8,837 nucleotides of DNA from Candidatus Omnitrophota bacterium (GCA_023227945.1 JALOCC010000064.1:1-8837); one strand, 5' to 3'. Counted from the first letter of the stretch, positions 1 through 6,067 are shown. The notes: generated by a model not told the origin, from the sequence alone. Translations and numbers: made by a program.

Positions 1-1
1 A

Positions 2-160
2 ATAAGCCTTGGTATTTCCCGTGCATTGCTCAGATTTAACCCTGAATTAAGGGGTTGTCTTCGCAAGGAAAATCTTCTTACAAGAGACCCTCGTACTAAA
101 GAACGTAAAAAATACGGCCGCAAAGGCGCACGCCGCAGATTCCAGTGGACAAAGCGTTAA
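2..160 (+). CDS. rpsI: 30S ribosomal protein S9, C-terminal fragment (5' end outside window)
   Basis: Small-subunit ribosomal protein S9. Its C-terminal tail reaches into the decoding centre near P-site tRNA. The 52 residues visible are open from the left edge and include [14 protein letters not shown], then [20 protein letters not shown], ending in FQWTKR. This is the standard basic S9 tail, with the universal terminal Lys-Arg and the LLTRDPR...ERKKYG block. The family is usually about 130 residues, so roughly 80 residues and the start codon lie upstream, where rplM is normally the partner gene (general knowledge, not visible here). The gene ends in TAA and is followed within 20 bases by a terminator, so it closes a ribosomal operon rather than leading into the riboflavin genes. 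Confidence 0.97.
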   Translation: MSLGISRALLRFNPELRGCLRKENLLTRDPRTKERKKYGRKGARRRFQWTKR

Positions 161-178
161 AGACAGAAATATAATCTT

Positions 179-230
179 AATACCATAAAGCTACAAAGTA
201 TCTTTGTATGTTTTATGGTATTTTGTTTTA
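179..230 (+). terminator. Rho-independent terminator after rpsI
   Basis: A long, nearly perfect hairpin. Arm 179-198 (AATACCATAAAGCTACAAAG) pairs with 202-222 through a 3-base loop (199-201), with one bulged T (209) and one G-T wobble. It is followed by the T-rich run TTGTTTTA. The stem is AT-rich but long. Its place directly behind the rpsI stop supports transcription ending here. Confidence 0.8.
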
Positions 231-277
231 TGCTCGTAAAGTCCATATATCCTTAAGTTTAGCCTATCCCAAAGACC

Positions 278-306
278 TTGACAATTATGCCTAATTGCGT
301 TAATGT
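278..306 (+). promoter_or_regulatory. Possible sigma-70-type promoter for the ribBA operon
   Basis: A perfect TTGACA (278-283) is followed after 17 bases by TAATGT (301-306), leaving 24 bases to the ribBA start codon. The -35 box is ideal, but the -10 box matches consensus at only three of six bases. GTTAAT (299-304, 15-base spacer) and TATCTT (306-311, 22-base spacer) are alternatives. The site lies between the rpsI terminator and ribBA, where a promoter is expected. No FMN riboswitch core (AGGGGC...GGGTGAAATTCCC type) is visible in the 170-base gap. Confidence 0.45.
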
Positions 307-330
307 ATCTTACTTTTCAACAGTAATTCT

Positions 331-1518
331 ATGTTTAGCCCTATTGAAGATATTCTAAAAGATTTAAAACAAGGTAAATTCGTGATTGTCGTTGACGACG
401 AAAAACGGGAAAACGAAGGAGACCTTGTTATTCCTGCTCAATTTGCCACTCCTTCCGCCATAAATTTCATGATAAAAGAAGCGAAGGGGCTTGTTTGCGT
501 CCCGCTTGCTAAAGAAAGAATTAAAGAATTAGCCCTTTTACCCATGCATCTTGAGCCCGGCAATGACCCCTTTAAGACAGCCTGGAGAATTTCTGTGGAT
601 GCCGCAGTAGGCGTTACTACAGGTATTTCTGCATATGACCGTGCAAGGACGATAGAGGTTTTGATAAATCCTAAAACTTTGCCTTCCGATTTAATCAAGC
701 CGGGGCATACTTTTCCACTTGAAGCAAAAGACGGCGGAGTTTTGGTAAGAGCGGGCCATACAGAAGCAGCAGTGGATCTTTCCAGGCTTTGCGGCCTGTA
801 TCCGGCGGGAGTAATTTGTGAAATAATTAAAGAAGATGGTACGATGGCACGCCTGCCTGATTTGGTTGAATTTTCCAAAAAACACAATTTAAAAATCTGC
901 ACAATTGCTTCTTTGATTGAATACCGCAGAAAAAAAGAAAAACTGATAAAAATTATAGAAAAAATAAATCTTCCAACCAACTACGGAAACTTTACGCTTC
1001 ATCTCTATGAATCGCTTATAGATGGCAGTGAACATATCGCCATAGTCAGCGGCAAGATTTCCGATACCCCTACTATTGTGCGCGTGCACTCGGAATGCCT
1101 TACGGGTGATGTTTTTTTATCCCGCAGATGCGATTGCGGCAAGCAGCTGCACGAGTGCCTTGATATAATTGGCAAATCAGGAGGCGTCGTACTTTATATG
1201 CGCCAGGAAGGCCGCGGCATAGGCCTTAAAAATAAAATCAAAGCATATGCTTTGCAGGAAAAAGATATCGACACAGTTGATGCAAATAATATGTTAGGTT
1301 TTGCTTCAGACTTAAGAGACTACGGCATAGGAGCGCAGATACTCGTTGATTTAGGTGTTACCAAAATAAGATTGCTTACAAATAACCCTAAAAAAATCAT
1401 CGGCTTAGAAGGCTACGGTTTAGAAATTGTTGAAAGGATAGCCATAAAAATTAATTCTTGTACTGAAAACGAGAAATATCTAAATACAAAAAAGAATAAA
1501 TTGGACCATATCTTGTAA
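331..1518 (+). CDS. ribBA: Bifunctional 3,4-dihydroxy-2-butanone-4-phosphate synthase / GTP cyclohydrolase II
   Basis: This fusion enzyme performs the two entry reactions of riboflavin synthesis in the cytoplasm: ribulose-5-phosphate to DHBP plus formate (N-terminal half), and GTP to the diaminopyrimidine (C-terminal half). The 395 residues match the usual bacterial length of about 400. In the RibB half (about 1-200) are DDEKRENEGDL (22-32), GISAYDRARTI (98-108), GHTFPLEAKDGG (125-136) and GHTEAAVDLSRL (142-153). The RibA half (about 205-395) has the zinc cysteines C256, C267 and C269 in HSECLTGDVFLSRRCDCG, RQEGRGIGL (291-299), D327/R329 in the catalytic region and LLTNNPKK (348-355). All key residues are present, so both activities should be intact. 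The ATG at 331 starts the domain properly but has no clear Shine-Dalgarno sequence. It is the first gene of the riboflavin block, behind a possible promoter. Confidence 0.97.
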   Translation: MFSPIEDILKDLKQGKFVIVVDDEKRENEGDLVIPAQFATPSAINFMIKEAKGLVCVPLAKERIKELALLPMHLEPGNDPFKTAWRISVDAAVGVTTGISAYDRARTIEVLINPKTLPSDLIKPGHTFPLEAKDGGVLVRAGHTEAAVDLSRLCGLYPAGVICEIIKEDGTMARLPDLVEFSKKHNLKICTIASLIEYRRKKEKLIKIIEKINLPTNYGNFTLHLYESLIDGSEHIAIVSGKISDTPTIVRVHSECLTGDVFLSRRCDCGKQLHECLDIIGKSGGVVLYMRQEGRGIGLKNKIKAYALQEKDIDTVDANNMLGFASDLRDYGIGAQILVDLGVTKIRLLTNNPKKIIGLEGYGLEIVERIAIKINSCTENEKYLNTKKNKLDHIL

Positions 1519-1590
1519 CGCAGATGATCGCAGATGGCAAATCACAGATGATCGCAGATAAAATCATCTGTGATTATCTGTGTAAAAAAA
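1519..1590 (+). repeat. Structured intergenic repeat, family A, copy 1
   Basis: This fills almost the whole ribBA-ribH gap and begins at the base after the ribBA stop. The unit CRCAGATGATC occurs twice in direct orientation (1519-1529, 1543-1553), each followed by a GCAGAT half-unit. An inverted block at 1563-1582 reads ATCATCTGTGATTATCTGTG. ATCACAGATGAT (1541-1552) and ATCATCTGTGAT (1563-1574) form a perfect 12-bp stem with a 10-base loop. A second copy lies at 5188-5391, where AACGCAGATGATCGCAGAT is shared exactly for 19 bases. I infer an interspersed non-coding repeat, but its name and origin are unknown. Confidence 0.8.
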
Positions 1591-1596
1591 GGAGGG
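1590..1596 (+). promoter_or_regulatory. Strong ribosome binding site that fixes the ribH start
   Basis: AGGAGGG lies 3 bases before the ATG at 1600, directly behind the A-run that ends the repeat. An earlier in-frame ATG at 1570 sits inside the repeat with no such site and would add ten residues not expected in lumazine synthase. The start at 1600 is therefore preferred. Confidence 0.85.
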
Positions 1597-1599
1597 CAT

Positions 1600-2058
1600 A
1601 TGAAAGAAATAACAGGTAACTATTCAGGCAAGGGAAAGAAAATAGCAATAATTATTTCAAGGTTCAATGAATTCGTAAGCAACGAGTTGTTGAGCGGTTG
1701 CGTTGATACATTGAAAAAATCAGGGGTTGATGAGAAAGACTTACTGGTTGTGTGGACCCCTGGCGCCTTTGAGATTCCCCAGGTTTTAAACAAAATCGAT
1801 ACTAAAAAAGTAGATGCAGTTATAACATTGGGGGCAGTAATAAGAGGAGATACCCCCCATTTTGATTATATAGCTTCTGAAGTTGCCAAAGGGGTTGCAA
1901 AGCTTTCTTTGGACAAAAATATTCCCGTAACATTTGGCATAATTACCGCTGACAATACGGAACAAGCTATTGAGCGCGCTGGAACGAAACAAGGCAATAA
2001 AGGCAGAGACGCTGCCTTTTCAGCACTTGAAATGGCGAATATCTATACACAGATATAG
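1600..2058 (+). CDS. ribH: 6,7-dimethyl-8-ribityllumazine synthase
   Basis: Condenses 5-amino-6-ribitylamino-uracil with DHBP to form lumazine, the penultimate riboflavin step. The family assembles into pentamers or 60-subunit capsids. From the ATG at 1600 the protein has 152 residues, close to the usual 150-160. Motifs in order: SRFNEF (20-25, with the ring-stacking F22), PGAFEIP (54-60), GAVIRGDTPHFDYI (78-91, with the catalytic-type H87), TFGIITADN (111-119) and RAGTKQGNKG (126-135, with the phosphate-binding R126). All conserved positions are present. It lies 81 bases behind ribBA, separated by a structured repeat, and very probably shares its transcript. The next gene, nusB, is the classic neighbour of ribH in many bacteria. 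Confidence 0.97.
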   Translation: MKEITGNYSGKGKKIAIIISRFNEFVSNELLSGCVDTLKKSGVDEKDLLVVWTPGAFEIPQVLNKIDTKKVDAVITLGAVIRGDTPHFDYIASEVAKGVAKLSLDKNIPVTFGIITADNTEQAIERAGTKQGNKGRDAAFSALEMANIYTQI

Positions 2059-2080
2059 GTTGAAACTGAAAATCAATTTA

Positions 2081-2186
2081 GATGCTCGATTCTTGATGCT
2101 AGATGCTCGTAAAGAAATAAACAGCAGCGATTTACAAAATCTATTAAAGCTCGAAAACGAGTATCAAGTATCTATCATCTAGTATC
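2081..2186 (+). repeat. Structured intergenic repeat, family C (long imperfect inverted repeat)
   Basis: In the ribH-nusB gap (160 bases), the left arm 2081-2109 consists of GATGCT units (GATGCTCGATTCTTGATGCT onward). The right arm 2158-2186 consists of TATCAAGTATC-like units starting CGAGTATC. The reverse complement of the left arm matches the right arm at 21 of 29 positions. Several of the differences are C-to-T changes that would still form G-U pairs in RNA. The loop is 48 bases (2110-2157). An open reading frame crosses this region, but it is made of repeat sequence and has no recognisable protein. Confidence 0.7.
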
Positions 2187-2218
2187 ACGAAGATAATTTT
2201 GTTCTATTTATAACCTTT

Positions 2219-2647
2219 ATGCGTTTACGCTCAAAAGCAAGAGAAATTGCCTTACATATACTTTATCAGATTGAAATAGCTCATACTGATTATCAATCAG
2301 CCTGCCAAAATTATCTTAAAAATTATCCGCAAAAACAGGAAGTTATTGATTTTTCGCGTACGCTCATTGAAGGTGTATGTAAAAATCTACAAGACCTGGA
2401 TTTTTTGATTAAGAAATACGTAAAAAATTGGGAAATTGACCGTATGGCTGTTATAGATAGAAATATTTTGAGGCTCGCGTGTTTCGAAATCATAAATCTT
2501 CCGGAAATACCGCCGAAAGTTTCGATAAATGAAGCAATCGAACTTGCTAAACGTTTCGGAGATATTGATTCGCCTCGTTTTGTAAACGGTGTACTCGATA
2601 AAATTTACAAAATGGAAAGCAAAAAGGTTAACGAAGTAACACAGTAA
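2219..2647 (+). CDS. nusB: Transcription antitermination factor NusB
   Basis: All-helical RNA-binding factor that, with NusE (S10), NusA and NusG, binds boxA in leader and spacer RNA and promotes antitermination of rRNA operons. The 142 residues match the family (about 130-150). Typical signatures are [17 protein letters not shown] near the N-terminus (4-20), the central block beginning [18 protein letters not shown], and [14 protein letters not shown] followed by [12 protein letters not shown] near the C-terminus. The ATG at 2219 is a natural start, with only a few residues before the conserved arginine-rich helix. No Shine-Dalgarno is seen; the bases before the start are T-rich. It sits between ribH and a PHP phosphoesterase, 160 bases behind ribH across a long inverted repeat. 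Confidence 0.95.
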   Translation: MRLRSKAREIALHILYQIEIAHTDYQSACQNYLKNYPQKQEVIDFSRTLIEGVCKNLQDLDFLIKKYVKNWEIDRMAVIDRNILRLACFEIINLPEIPPKVSINEAIELAKRFGDIDSPRFVNGVLDKIYKMESKKVNEVTQ

Positions 2648-2686
2648 TTCCGCTACAAAACATTATTTTCCCATTTTTCTTACTTT

Positions 2687-3535
2687 ATGAATACAGGCAC
2701 AACTAAAGATAATTTTATTAAAAAATGTGACCTTCACATACACTCTGCTTTTTCCGACAGTGACGCGACAATTGAAGAAATTTTTAAAACCGCTAAATCA
2801 AAGGGGCTTTCTGCTATAGCCATTACTGACCATGATACAGTTGACGGGCTGGCTGAGGCAAAAAAGTTTAGTGTTACTTTCGGTGTTGAGCTTGTTGAAG
2901 GAATTGAGCTGAGCGCTCAAAAAGATGATATTGAAATTCATATTCTAGGTTTTTTTTTAGATTCCCAAAACGCGGAGCTTAAAAGAGAGTTGTCTGACAT
3001 CTATATCTTAAGAAGAGAACGCCTCATAAAAATGGTAGATAAGCTTAAACTCTTAGGCCTTAGATTAAACATTGAGGATATATTTACAAAAACCAAAAAT
3101 GCAATACCGACACGCCTGCATTTAGCCCTTTATCTTATAGCGAAAGGTTATGCTAAATCAATAGGGCAGGCTTTCGATAAGTATCTTTCTCCTGGTAAGC
3201 CCGGATACATAGCGCGTTTTAAATATTCCGTCGAAGAAGCAATCAAATTAATTAAAAATTATGGAGGCCTGGCATTTTTGGCGCATCCAAATGCTATACC
3301 GGATCAGTCATGGATTGAAGAATTTGTTTCACTTGGCATTGACGGCCTTGAGGTAGTTTATCCGCGTTTCTCAAATGCAAAGATTTTGATGTATAAGAAT
3401 ATGGCTGATAAGTTTGGCATTTTAAAAAGCGGCGGTTCCGACGCTCATGGGAGTTACAGGGATTTTACCAAAATAGGGGATGTGACTATTCCCTATGAGT
3501 GGTTAGCGGCGATGAGAAAGAAAAAAGGAATTTAA
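2687..3535 (+). CDS. PHP-domain phosphoesterase, TrpH/YciV type (RNase AM / pAp phosphatase-like)
   Basis: Metal-dependent phosphoesterase of the PHP superfamily, subgroup COG0613. Family knowledge: members remove phosphates from 3',5'-bisphosphonucleotides and, in E. coli YciV (RNase AM), trim 5' ends of rRNA. The 282 residues are close to YciV length. Metal ligands visible: DLHIHS (15-20, H17/H19), D24, TDHDTVDG (47-54), GIELS (72-76, E74), IHILGF (84-89, H85), TRLHLALYL (142-150, R143/H145), LAHP (198-201, H200) and GGSDAHG (249-255, D252/H254). KYLSPGKPGYI (165-175) is also family-typical. The site looks complete. The start at 2687 lacks a Shine-Dalgarno and follows a pyrimidine-rich stretch. 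The gene lies 39 bases after nusB and only 7 bases before ribD, so it is almost certainly in the riboflavin operon. Its actual substrate is unknown; a nucleotide, an RNA end or a riboflavin intermediate are all possible. Confidence 0.9.
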   Translation: MNTGTTKDNFIKKCDLHIHSAFSDSDATIEEIFKTAKSKGLSAIAITDHDTVDGLAEAKKFSVTFGVELVEGIELSAQKDDIEIHILGFFLDSQNAELKRELSDIYILRRERLIKMVDKLKLLGLRLNIEDIFTKTKNAIPTRLHLALYLIAKGYAKSIGQAFDKYLSPGKPGYIARFKYSVEEAIKLIKNYGGLAFLAHPNAIPDQSWIEEFVSLGIDGLEVVYPRFSNAKILMYKNMADKFGILKSGGSDAHGSYRDFTKIGDVTIPYEWLAAMRKKKGI

Positions 3536-3542
3536 TTAGGCT

Positions 3543-4616
3543 ATGAAGCGGGATATATATTTTTTAGAAAAAACATTCAAGCTTGCGAAAAATGCCGAAG
3601 GTTGCACCTCGCCAAATCCCTTAGTCGGTGCTGTTATTGTAAAAAATAATAAAGAAATTTCCTGTGGGTTTCACAAAAAAAGTGGCAATCTCCACGCCGA
3701 GATAGAAGCGATAAATAATGCAAAGGTAAGCCTACGGGGAGCAACCTTGTATGTAAATTTAGAGCCGTGCTGCCATTTTGGCAAAACCCCACCCTGCGTT
3801 GATAAAATAATAAAATCGGGCATAAAGCGGGTAGTCATGGCAAGCTTAGACCCAAACCCTATTGTGCATGGTAAGTCCATAAGTAAGCTTAAAAAGGCAG
3901 GCATTAAAGTAAGCATTGGTTACCTTTCTGAAAAAGCACGCAGGCTCAATGAAGTTTTTTTCAAAAATATGCAAGTCAAAAGGCCTTTTGTTGTAGTCAA
4001 GCTGGCTCAGAGCCTGGATGGTAAAATTGCAACGGCTAATGGGGTATCAAAATGGATTACAGAAGAACGTGCCAGAAAATTTGCAAGGAAATTACGCGAT
4101 AAATATGACTGTGTTTTAGTCGGTGTAAATACAGTTATAAAAGATAACCCCCGCCTCAATGGTTTTAAAAAGATTCCCTATAAGGTAGTCATTGACCCGC
4201 AGCTGCGCATTCCAAAAGATTCCTATCTTTTAAAAAATAATTTGCAAAAATTAATAATACTTGCATCGGCCAAGGCTAAAAAAAAGAGCCTTAAAGAAGC
4301 TAAGGTATTTTTTATCAAAGAAAAAAAAGGTAAATTGCCGGTAAAAGAAATTTTGTCTGTTCTCTATCAACACGGTATAATGTCGGTATTCGTTGAGGGT
4401 GGTTCAGAAACGGCCGCTAATTTTTTTGAAGAAAAATTAGCAGATAAAGTGCATTTTTTCATTGCACCGAAAATATTGGGAGGAAAAGACGCGTTAACTT
4501 CAATCAGCGGGCAAGGTTTATCTTTAAGAGATTCCCCGAAGATACGTGGAATGACCATAGAAAAAATCGGGCAGGATATACTTATAACAGGATACCCTTA
4601 TTATGGCAAAAAATAA
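3543..4616 (+). CDS. ribD: Bifunctional diaminohydroxyphosphoribosylaminopyrimidine deaminase / 5-amino-6-(5-phosphoribosylamino)uracil reductase
   Basis: Performs the second and third steps of the GTP branch: zinc-dependent deamination, then NADPH-dependent reduction of the ribosyl side chain. The 357 residues match the usual 360-370. The deaminase domain (about 1-145) has NPLVGAVIV (25-33), the HAE motif (H51, E53) and the zinc motif PCCHFGKTPPC (75-85, C76 and C85). The reductase domain (about 147-355) has VKLAQSLDGKIA (152-163), WIT (171-173), VLVGVNTVIKDNPRL (191-205), FVEGG (283-287) and a closing region with FFIAPKILGG (305-314). It follows the PHP gene by 7 bases; the AGG just before the start is a poor ribosome binding site. 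It overlaps the next gene by 14 bases, indicating cotranscription and perhaps coupled translation. Confidence 0.97.
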   Translation: MKRDIYFLEKTFKLAKNAEGCTSPNPLVGAVIVKNNKEISCGFHKKSGNLHAEIEAINNAKVSLRGATLYVNLEPCCHFGKTPPCVDKIIKSGIKRVVMASLDPNPIVHGKSISKLKKAGIKVSIGYLSEKARRLNEVFFKNMQVKRPFVVVKLAQSLDGKIATANGVSKWITEERARKFARKLRDKYDCVLVGVNTVIKDNPRLNGFKKIPYKVVIDPQLRIPKDSYLLKNNLQKLIILASAKAKKKSLKEAKVFFIKEKKGKLPVKEILSVLYQHGIMSVFVEGGSETAANFFEEKLADKVHFFIAPKILGGKDALTSISGQGLSLRDSPKIRGMTIEKIGQDILITGYPYYGKK

Positions 4617-5196
4617 ATTATATGAATTAATTATAAGCCGGCGTAGCATCCGTTTTTTTAAACAGAAAGACGTTTCTCAAAATATAATAAAAAAGGCTAT
4701 AAACTGCGGGCGTCTTGCACCATCTGCTGCAAATTTACAGTTTCTGGAATATCTCATAGTAAAACGCAAGGAGATAAAGAAAAAAGTATTCAACTGTCTT
4801 CGTTTCGCAGCTTATGTTGCCCCCAAAAGAAATCCGCCAAGGAATAAGCAGCCCGATTTTTACATAGTATTGCTTATCAACAAAGAAAGGTCGCAAGCTC
4901 CAAACTTAAGAGATATTGGTGCAAGTGCGCAGAATATTATGCTTTCGCTTTTATCTTTTGGCGTTGGTTCCTGCTGGCTGCAAAATATAGATAAAGACAG
5001 TTTAAGCAAAATTTTAGATATAGGCCAAAGCTATGAAATAGATTCTATAATTGCGGCAGGTTTTCCAAAAGAACGTCCAAACCTTGAGACTGATTCGGTA
5101 AATGTGAAATATTGGCTCGACAACAAAAATTGTCTACATGTTCCAAAGCGCCCCCTAGAAGATGTTTGGCATTACAATGTTCTTAAACGCAGATGA
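4603..5196 (+). CDS. Nitroreductase-family FMN-dependent oxidoreductase
   Basis: Member of the nitroreductase fold family, usually FMN-binding homodimers that use NAD(P)H; the natural substrate cannot be told from sequence. The 197 residues are typical. Visible landmarks: SRRSIRFFKQKDV near the N-terminus (12-24, the FMN-phosphate arginines), CGRLAPSAANLQ (35-46), DIGASAQNIMLSLLSFGVGS (104-123), and AAGFPKERP (151-159) near the C-terminus. The start ATG lies inside the ribD 3' end (14-base overlap), with AGGA ten bases upstream. The last codons (CGC AGA TGA) are part of repeat family A, so the terminal Arg-Arg and the stop codon appear to come from a repeat insertion. Coupling to ribD suggests a flavin-related housekeeping reductase. 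It lacks obvious marks of BluB, though that cannot be fully excluded. Confidence 0.88.
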   Translation: MAKNKLYELIISRRSIRFFKQKDVSQNIIKKAINCGRLAPSAANLQFLEYLIVKRKEIKKKVFNCLRFAAYVAPKRNPPRNKQPDFYIVLLINKERSQAPNLRDIGASAQNIMLSLLSFGVGSCWLQNIDKDSLSKILDIGQSYEIDSIIAAGFPKERPNLETDSVNVKYWLDNKNCLHVPKRPLEDVWHYNVLKRR

Positions 5197-5230
5197 TCGC
5201 AGATTGGAAAACAGATGATCACAGATAATA
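5188..5230 (+). repeat. Structured intergenic repeat, family A, copy 2, left part
   Basis: CGCAGATGATCGCAGAT (5188-5204) is identical to 1519-1535, followed by a second unit ACAGATGATCACAGATAAT (5211-5229) corresponding to 1544-1562. The family A pattern then stops and family B sequence begins near 5231. The repeat starts inside the nitroreductase gene and supplies its stop codon (5194-5196). Confidence 0.8.
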
Positions 5231-5363
5231 TTCGTCATACGGTTGCGGTTACGAGGCTCGTCACGGTTGCGTTTTACGTATAGCGTCTTTATTTTAAATA
5301 CTTTCTTCGACGCAACCGATTAACGCATGACGAGACGAGTTGCGCAACCGATAGACGCAACCT
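5231..5363 (+). repeat. Intergenic repeat, family B, apparently inserted within family A copy 2
   Basis: CGGTTGCG occurs at 5240-5247 and 5264-5271. Its reverse complement CGCAACCG occurs at 5311-5318 and 5343-5350, with CGCAACC again at 5356-5362. CTCGTCA (5257-5263) is mirrored by TGACGAG (5328-5334). This gives an overall inverted-repeat layout around an AT-rich centre (about 5282-5308). It resembles a small palindromic non-coding element. No transposase or clear target-site duplication is visible. Confidence 0.7.
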
Positions 5364-5366
5364 TTA

Positions 5367-5391
5367 TCTATGCTAATCTGTGCAAAAAAAG
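5367..5391 (+). repeat. Family A, copy 2, right remnant
   Basis: ATCTGTGCAAAAAAAG (5376-5391) matches ATCTGTGTAAAAAAAG (1576-1591) at 15 of 16 bases. This is the right-hand end of family A copy 1, so it reads as the distal end of the element whose left part lies at 5188-5230. The mazG start follows 11 bases later. Confidence 0.65.
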
Positions 5392-5401
5392 AATTATAAA
5401 G

Positions 5402-6067
5402 ATGAAAGAATTTGACGCGTTAGTAAAAACTATAAGGAAATTAAGAGCTCCCGGAGGCTGTCCGTGGGATAGGGCTCAGACTGTTGAGAATTATAAAAAA
5501 TTTATCCTGGAAGAAACCTACGAGCTCATTGATGAAATAAGCCGCAATAATAGCGAATCCGTACGGGAGGAATTAGGAGATATTTTTCTTATCCTCGTAG
5601 TTATTGCTGATATGTTTCAGGCGAAGGGTAAATTCAACTTGGCAGATTGCCTAAAGCGGGTAAATGAAAAGCTTATTTTACGCCACCCGCATGTATTTTC
5701 TTCGACTAAATTAAAAACCGACAAGGAAGTGCTTGCTTACTGGATTAAGCATAAAGCAAAACATAAGAATAGAAAGACTATAAAAGAAAGGCTTCCGCTT
5801 GTTGCTCCGGCGCTGTTGCTCGCTGATATTTTTTTTAAAGAATATGCGCATTTGGACAACAAAAAAGAACACAAAAAAAGCGAAATTTTACGAAAAGTGA
5901 AAAATAATCTCAATTTGTTGGGTAGGCGTAAAGACAGAAAAGCTGTTTTTAGCGAAATTTTGTTTGAAATAAGCAGGCTTTCTTCTTTGTATAATCTTGA
6001 CCCTGAAAATGCTCTCCGTGAAAAAGTTATTAAAGAGGCAGCAAGCTCAAAATACCCCCTTTTCTAG
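5402..6067 (+). CDS. mazG: Nucleoside triphosphate pyrophosphohydrolase, MazG family
   Basis: Hydrolyses NTPs and dNTPs to monophosphates plus pyrophosphate, clearing non-canonical or excess nucleotides in the cytoplasm. From the ATG at 5402 it has 221 residues, shorter than E. coli MazG (263). The N-terminal catalytic domain (about 1-100) is intact: LRAPGGCPWDRAQT (14-27), the metal motif EETYE (37-41), EELGD (56-60) and KLILRHPHVF (90-99). The C-terminal half keeps the family outline (LPLVAPALLLA, then LYNLDPENALREKV), but where a second EExxE-type motif is expected it reads FSEILFEI (183-190). The second domain is probably catalytically degenerate. An upstream in-frame ATG at 5327 lies in repeat sequence and is rejected. 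The gene is separated from the nitroreductase by 205 bases of nested repeats. Confidence 0.93.
   Translation: MKEFDALVKTIRKLRAPGGCPWDRAQTVENYKKFILEETYELIDEISRNNSESVREELGDIFLILVVIADMFQAKGKFNLADCLKRVNEKLILRHPHVFSSTKLKTDKEVLAYWIKHKAKHKNRKTIKERLPLVAPALLLADIFFKEYAHLDNKKEHKKSEILRKVKNNLNLLGRRKDRKAVFSEILFEISRLSSLYNLDPENALREKVIKEAASSKYPLF

Noticed and set aside
161..330. FMN riboswitch upstream of ribBA
   Set aside because: The conserved aptamer segments are not seen, and the gap is largely taken up by the rpsI terminator and a probable promoter.
438..980. Long minus-strand open frame opposite ribBA
   Set aside because: A shadow of the conserved ribBA coding sequence; no protein similarity. The same holds for minus-strand frames opposite ribH, ribD, DUF362 and the helicase gene.
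1519..1590. Possible CRISPR array
   Set aside because: Repeat units are short, of mixed orientation and irregularly spaced, there are no unique spacers, and no cas genes are present.
1570..1599. An upstream ATG for ribH
   Set aside because: It lies in the repeat hairpin, and the strong AGGAGGG site points to 1600.
1970..2182. A 70-codon + strand open frame across the ribH end and the following gap
   Set aside because: It overlaps ribH in another frame and then runs through family C repeat sequence; no recognisable domain or ribosome binding site.
5231..5363. Insertion sequence
   Set aside because: Inverted repeats are present but no transposase frame or clear target duplication; better described as a small non-coding repeat.
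5327..5401. An upstream in-frame start that would extend MazG by 25 residues
   Set aside because: The extension is encoded by repeat sequence and does not resemble MazG; the ATG at 5402 begins right where the family alignment begins.
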